From Lutibacter maritimus (GTDB taxonomy: Bacteria > Bacteroidota > Bacteroidia > Flavobacteriales > Flavobacteriaceae), in assembly GCF_900116115.1 (NCBI RefSeq), contig NZ_FOZP01000005.1, positions 186,001 to 250,000 of the forward strand: 64,000 nt of DNA, given 5' to 3'. This document shows positions 60,870-64,000 of this stretch, one piece after another. Made by a program: the position numbers and the translations under genes. Within the stretch, counting starts at the first letter, position 1, and the number at the start of each line of letters is the position of its first letter. Under the pieces are notes generated by a model. That model made no database searches. It saw nothing but the letters and a program-made list of their open reading frames with translations, and had not been told where the DNA came from.

Positions 60870-62453
60870 ATGGATTTATTTTCAAATAGTTATTTTGTAT
60901 TATTTTTAATAATAGTAATAGGTTTTATTATTGGAAGAATAAAAATAAAAGGAATATCATTAGATGTCTCGGCGGTTATTTTTGTTGCATTAGTTTTTGG
61001 TCATTTTGGAATGGTTGTTCCTAAAGATTTTCAAAATTTAGGATTGGTACTTTTTATTTTCACCATTGGTATACAAGCAGGACCAAGTTTTTTTGAATCT
61101 TTTAAAAAAAATGGTAGAGAGTTGGCTATTTTAGCATCAATTTTAATTATAAGTGCTGGTTTTATTACGTTTTTAATATTCTACTTTTTTGATATAGATA
61201 AAAGCTTGGTAATTGGTCTGTTAAACGGCGCCTTAACAAGTACGCCAGGTTTAGCTGCAGCAATTGATTCTACAGGTTCTCCATTGGCATCAATTGGTTA
61301 TGGTATTGGATATCCATTTGGAGTAATTGGTGTGATTCTTTTTGTAAGTTTTTTGCCTAAAATTTTAAGATTGAATATTAAAGATGAAGAAAAAAAATAC
61401 AAAGATCAAATTACAACAGATTTCCCTGAAATTAGAAGAAAGCATTTTGTAGTTGAAAATGAAAATGTAATTGGAAAAACCTTTGGCGAATTAAATATTC
61501 GTTTTATGACAAAAGCAGTTATTTCAAGAATAATGCATGATAATGTTGCGATGGCACCAGAACCTGAAATAATTTTACATAAAGGTGATATTGTAAAAGC
61601 TGTTGGTACTTTAGAAGCATTAGAAAGAGTTAAGCTTTTAATAGGTGCAGAAGTTGAAACAGAAATTCCTTTAGATATTAATTATGATGTTAGATCTATT
61701 TTAGTAACTAATAAAGAAGTTGTTAAAAAAACATTGGGTCAATTAAATATTTTAGATACTTACCATGCTACAATTACAAGAATTCGTCGTTCGGGTATTA
61801 ACATTTCTCCAAGTCCATCTTCTAAATTGCAATTTGGTGATAAATTAATAGTGGTTTGCCATAAAGATAATATGAAAGATGTGAGTAGAATTTTTGGTGA
61901 TGATACTAGCAAATTATCAAGTACTGATTTTTTACCAATTGCAACTGGTATTATTTTAGGAATTTTAGTAGGTAAAATAAGTCTTAATTTCGATAGTTTT
62001 TCGTTTAGTTTAGGACTTACTGGTGGTATTTTAATGGTTGCCTTGGTTTTAGGTAGAACAGGTAAAACAGGTCCAATTTTATGGACAATGACTGGCGCAG
62101 CAAATCAATTGTTAAGACAATTTGGATTATTATTCTTTTTGGCAGCTGTTGGTACTAGTGCAGGTACAAGCTTGGTTGAAACATTTCAACAATATGGATT
62201 AGAATTGTTTTTCTATGGTGTGTTAATTACCCTTATACCAATGATTATAACAACTTTTTTTGCAAGGTATTTTTGGAAATTGAATATATTAACATTATTA
62301 GGAACTTTAACAGGAAGTATGACAAGTACTCCAGGTTTAGCTGCTGTTGATAATATGGTTGATGCAGATGCTCCGGCTATTGCATACGCAACAGTATATC
62401 CAATAGCAATGGTGTTGCTTATTGTTGTTGTACAAATTTTAAGTTTACTTTAA
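60870..62453 (+). CDS. AspT/YidE/YbjL family transporter (AAE type)
   Basis: 527 residues: membrane block 1-165, two TrkA-C domains in the middle ('GKTFGELNIRFMTKAVISRI' about 202-275 and 'KKTLGQLNILDTYHATITRI' about 290-365), membrane block 372-527. Both membrane blocks share the pattern 'LNGALTSTPGLAAAIDS' / 'LTGSMTSTPGLAAVDN', the internal duplication of aspartate:alanine exchangers. Substrate unknown; E. coli relatives YidE and YbjL are also uncharacterised. TrkA-C domains suggest ligand gating. Confidence 0.93.
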   Translation: MDLFSNSYFVLFLIIVIGFIIGRIKIKGISLDVSAVIFVALVFGHFGMVVPKDFQNLGLVLFIFTIGIQAGPSFFESFKKNGRELAILASILIISAGFITFLIFYFFDIDKSLVIGLLNGALTSTPGLAAAIDSTGSPLASIGYGIGYPFGVIGVILFVSFLPKILRLNIKDEEKKYKDQITTDFPEIRRKHFVVENENVIGKTFGELNIRFMTKAVISRIMHDNVAMAPEPEIILHKGDIVKAVGTLEALERVKLLIGAEVETEIPLDINYDVRSILVTNKEVVKKTLGQLNILDTYHATITRIRRSGINISPSPSSKLQFGDKLIVVCHKDNMKDVSRIFGDDTSKLSSTDFLPIATGIILGILVGKISLNFDSFSFSLGLTGGILMVALVLGRTGKTGPILWTMTGAANQLLRQFGLLFFLAAVGTSAGTSLVETFQQYGLELFFYGVLITLIPMIITTFFARYFWKLNILTLLGTLTGSMTSTPGLAAVDNMVDADAPAIAYATVYPIAMVLLIVVVQILSLL

Positions 62454-62461
62454 AATCTTTT

Positions 62462-63313
62462 TTAAAATAGTTTTTTATCAGCATCTCTTTTATAAAGTGT
62501 AGCTCGGTCAAAAAATTCTATTAACTGTATTTTAGGATTTGAATAAATATATACTTCAGATGAATTTCGAGCATACACATCAATGTTTTGTAAAGCATTT
62601 ATGTGTGTTTTAGAGTTATTAGTGCCTTTAACAATAGCGTTGTTTACTTTAAAATCACTGCCTTTAAAAGTACTGCTACCAAGTGATTCTGTTTCAATAT
62701 CTTTAGCGCTTCCAGTAATATTAATGTTTGCTTTATCAAGTAAGTGAACATTTAGGTAATTTGTTTGAATTGCACCTTTTAAGTTGCTAGATTCTTCTGA
62801 AGTAATGGTAATTTCATTACAAAGAATCTCCATTTTTAAATTGCTGGTTTTTTTACAGTTTAATTGTACTTCTTTAGCACTTAAATTTAAATCAAAATCA
62901 GCATTATCAAAAGCGTTAATAGTTAAAGTATCAATAAGCAATAAACTTTTAGATGTTACATTTACATTGTTATAGGCTGAAATTTCTTTAAAGTTAGTAT
63001 TTAGTTTAATATGAACAATTAATTCTTTTTTACGACCAATTTTAGTATCGGTTTTAATTGTTAAAATGCCATTTTTCACTTCAGTTGTAACAATTTCTTG
63101 TAAGTTAGAATCGGTTTCAACTGCAACAGATTGAGATTCTCCAAAAGTTAAATGAACATTGAGATCATCAATAATTTCAATTTTTTCAAAGTTGGAAATA
63201 TTTCTATTCTCAAAAGTAACATCTTTATTCCCTTTTATTTTTTCTTGCGAAAAAGCGGAAATTGATATAAAAAACGATAGTAAAATTAGTAGGTGGTTGC
63301 TTATTTTTTTCAT
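62462..63313 (-). CDS. Head GIN domain (DUF2807) secreted protein
   Basis: 283 residues: signal peptide (1-22, ending AFSQ) and one long beta-helix with the DUF2807 start 'NRNISNFEKIEIIDDLNVHL' followed by repeated short strands with Asn/Ser turns. Typical of Bacteroidota cell-surface or periplasmic proteins, possibly adhesin-like; function unknown. Convergent with the transporter, 8 bp between stops, with no room for a separate terminator. Confidence 0.92.
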   Translation of the reverse strand: MKKISNHLLILLSFFISISAFSQEKIKGNKDVTFENRNISNFEKIEIIDDLNVHLTFGESQSVAVETDSNLQEIVTTEVKNGILTIKTDTKIGRKKELIVHIKLNTNFKEISAYNNVNVTSKSLLLIDTLTINAFDNADFDLNLSAKEVQLNCKKTSNLKMEILCNEITITSEESSNLKGAIQTNYLNVHLLDKANINITGSAKDIETESLGSSTFKGSDFKVNNAIVKGTNNSKTHINALQNIDVYARNSSEVYIYSNPKIQLIEFFDRATLYKRDADKKLF

Positions 63314-63361
63314 TGTTTTTAATCTTTATTGCTATTAAAGGTAATATTTTTTTATGATTAA

Positions 63362-63392
63362 TTTGCTCATTTCAAAATCTATGTTAAATTTG
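63362..63392 (+). promoter_or_regulatory. trp operon promoter
   Basis: Minus-33 TTTG (63362-63365), exactly 19 bp, minus-7 TAAATTTG (63385-63392). Perfect consensus on both. Transcription should begin near 63398, only a few bases before the leader peptide start. Confidence 0.85.
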
Positions 63393-63401
63393 CTAAATCA
63401 A

Positions 63402-63455
63402 ATGATGAACAATAATACAAATAAAAACTGGTGGTGGAACTCTCTTAAACAATAA
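63402..63455 (+). CDS. trpL: trp leader peptide
   Basis: A 17-residue peptide, MMNNNTNKNWWWNSLKQ, with three consecutive Trp codons (63429-63437) and stop TAA at 63453-63455. It lies directly behind a perfect promoter and in front of a terminator and trpE. Ribosome stalling at the Trp codons when charged tRNA-Trp is scarce is the expected sensor. Either of the first two ATG may be the start. The 5' untranslated part is almost absent, so initiation is probably near-leaderless, which is unusual for attenuators. Confidence 0.88.
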   Translation: MMNNNTNKNWWWNSLKQ

Positions 63456-63528
63456 GCGAGAAGCAACTACTATATTAGTATTTTAATAATATAAATAAAA
63501 GGACTTATCTCGCGATAAGTCCTTTTTT
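63456..63528 (+). terminator. trp attenuator: antiterminator arm and terminator
   Basis: Terminator hairpin with a 12-bp perfect stem (63498-63509 with 63514-63525, loop TCGC) and six T. GCGAGA at 63456-63461, the bases right after the leader stop codon, is complementary to TCTCGC (63508-63513) inside the terminator. A ribosome that reaches the stop codon covers GCGAGA and lets the terminator form; a ribosome stalled at Trp codons leaves it free to break the terminator. The mechanism is inferred from this geometry. Confidence 0.85.
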
Positions 63529-63542
63529 ATTTCAACAAAAAA

Positions 63543-64000
63543 ATGAAACAATTAAAATTTGAAACCATTACAAAACACCAATTGGCTGATACCGTAACTC
63601 CTGTTGGTATGTATTCTAAAATTAGAGATAAATACGCCAATAGTTTGCTGTTAGAAAGTTCAGATTATCACAGCAAAGAAGAAAGTTATACGTTTATTTG
63701 TATAGAGCCAATTGTAACTTTAAAAGCTGATGACAATAAATTTTCATATAGTTATAAAAATAATGTAGTTGACGTAAAAGAAATCAATAAAAATTTTTAT
63801 AATATTTTTGAAAGTTACAGCAAAACTATTGAAGTAAATTGTGATGAATCGGTTAAATCATTTAATGGTTTTTATGGCTATATTTCCTACAATTCTGTTC
63901 AGTATTTTGAAACAATTAAATTAAAATCTGCAAAAGCTTCATCTGAAATACCTGACTTACAATTCAGTTTTTTTAGGTTTGTAATTGCAATTAATCATTT
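63543..64000 (+). CDS. trpE: Anthranilate synthase component I, N-terminal part
   Basis: The first 152 codons are present; the gene leaves the window. The start 'MKQLKFETITKHQLADTVTP' and 'LLLESSDYHSKEESYTFICI' carry the LLESS motif that binds the feedback inhibitor tryptophan in TrpE. Converts chorismate and glutamine-derived ammonia to anthranilate, the first step of tryptophan synthesis. Placed directly after the attenuator, so regulated by tryptophan supply at both transcription and enzyme level. Confidence 0.95.
   Translation, partial: MKQLKFETITKHQLADTVTPVGMYSKIRDKYANSLLLESSDYHSKEESYTFICIEPIVTLKADDNKFSYSYKNNVVDVKEINKNFYNIFESYSKTIEVNCDESVKSFNGFYGYISYNSVQYFETIKLKSAKASSEIPDLQFSFFRFVIAINH

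Overview
The window is a stretch of chromosome from an AT-rich member of the Bacteroidota, most likely a marine or sediment Flavobacteriaceae. I base this on very low GC content, promoters of the TTTG-N19-TAnnTTTG type, lipoproteins, a TamL/TamB pair, a zinc-dependent metalloprotease of the DUF5117/5118 type, head-GIN (DUF2807) and OMP beta-barrel proteins, and BlaI/M56/TonB signalling. I cannot name the genus. I see no insertion sequence, prophage or CRISPR array.

Layout. (1) 1-9.5 kb: housekeeping and peptide use: the start of a metalloprotease, a carboxypeptidase-regulatory-domain protein, an M3 metallopeptidase lipoprotein, an M18 aminopeptidase, a POT peptide transporter and lysS. A small structured RNA with its own promoter and terminator follows at about 9364-9466. 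(2) 9.5-14 kb: a DUF456 membrane protein, then a four-gene operon of BlaI-type repressor, M56 sensor protease carrying two tandem TonB-C-like domains, TPR protein and small lipoprotein. It is preceded by three copies of the site AACTAA-N4-TTAGTT. (3) 14-20 kb: a putative low-oxygen module: a PAS histidine kinase, a receiver-CRP/FNR fusion regulator, a universal stress protein operon, an alpha/beta hydrolase, and four TGAT-N4-ATCA boxes. Two promoters share exactly the same box-to-minus-7 geometry, and one of them faces a region without genes that contains two near-identical hairpins (candidate small RNA).

(4) 20-51 kb: a very long general-stress and envelope-maintenance island. It holds CsbD-like proteins, small lmo0937-type and DUF1328 membrane peptides, AraC regulators, OMP barrels, DUF302, YihY/BrkB, AI-2E, HPF, PA2169 and DUF892 ferritin-like proteins, a response regulator with a hybrid PAS kinase, nitroreductase, SLC13 permease, two MscS channels, ferritin, a GH3-type enzyme, DJ-1/PfpI, cardiolipin synthase, a YtxH/holin-like operon, DUF305 and SYLF. 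(5) 51.5-58.8 kb: tamL and tamB, which overlap. (6) 59-64 kb: tRNA-Pro(UGG), a monothiol thioredoxin-like protein, trxB, an AspT/YidE-type transporter, a DUF2807 protein, and the start of the trp operon with a complete attenuator: promoter, leader peptide with three consecutive Trp codons, antiterminator arm, terminator and then trpE running off the end.

The genes work together mainly as stress physiology: sensing (two two-component systems, two AraC regulators, BlaI/M56), membrane and osmotic protection (MscS, Cls, YtxH, small membrane peptides), ribosome hibernation (HPF), iron storage and redox. The most informative signals are in the noncoding DNA: the FNR-like promoters, the triple BlaI-type operator, the trp attenuator and two candidate small RNAs. 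All functions are inferred from sequence reading alone; no database search was run.
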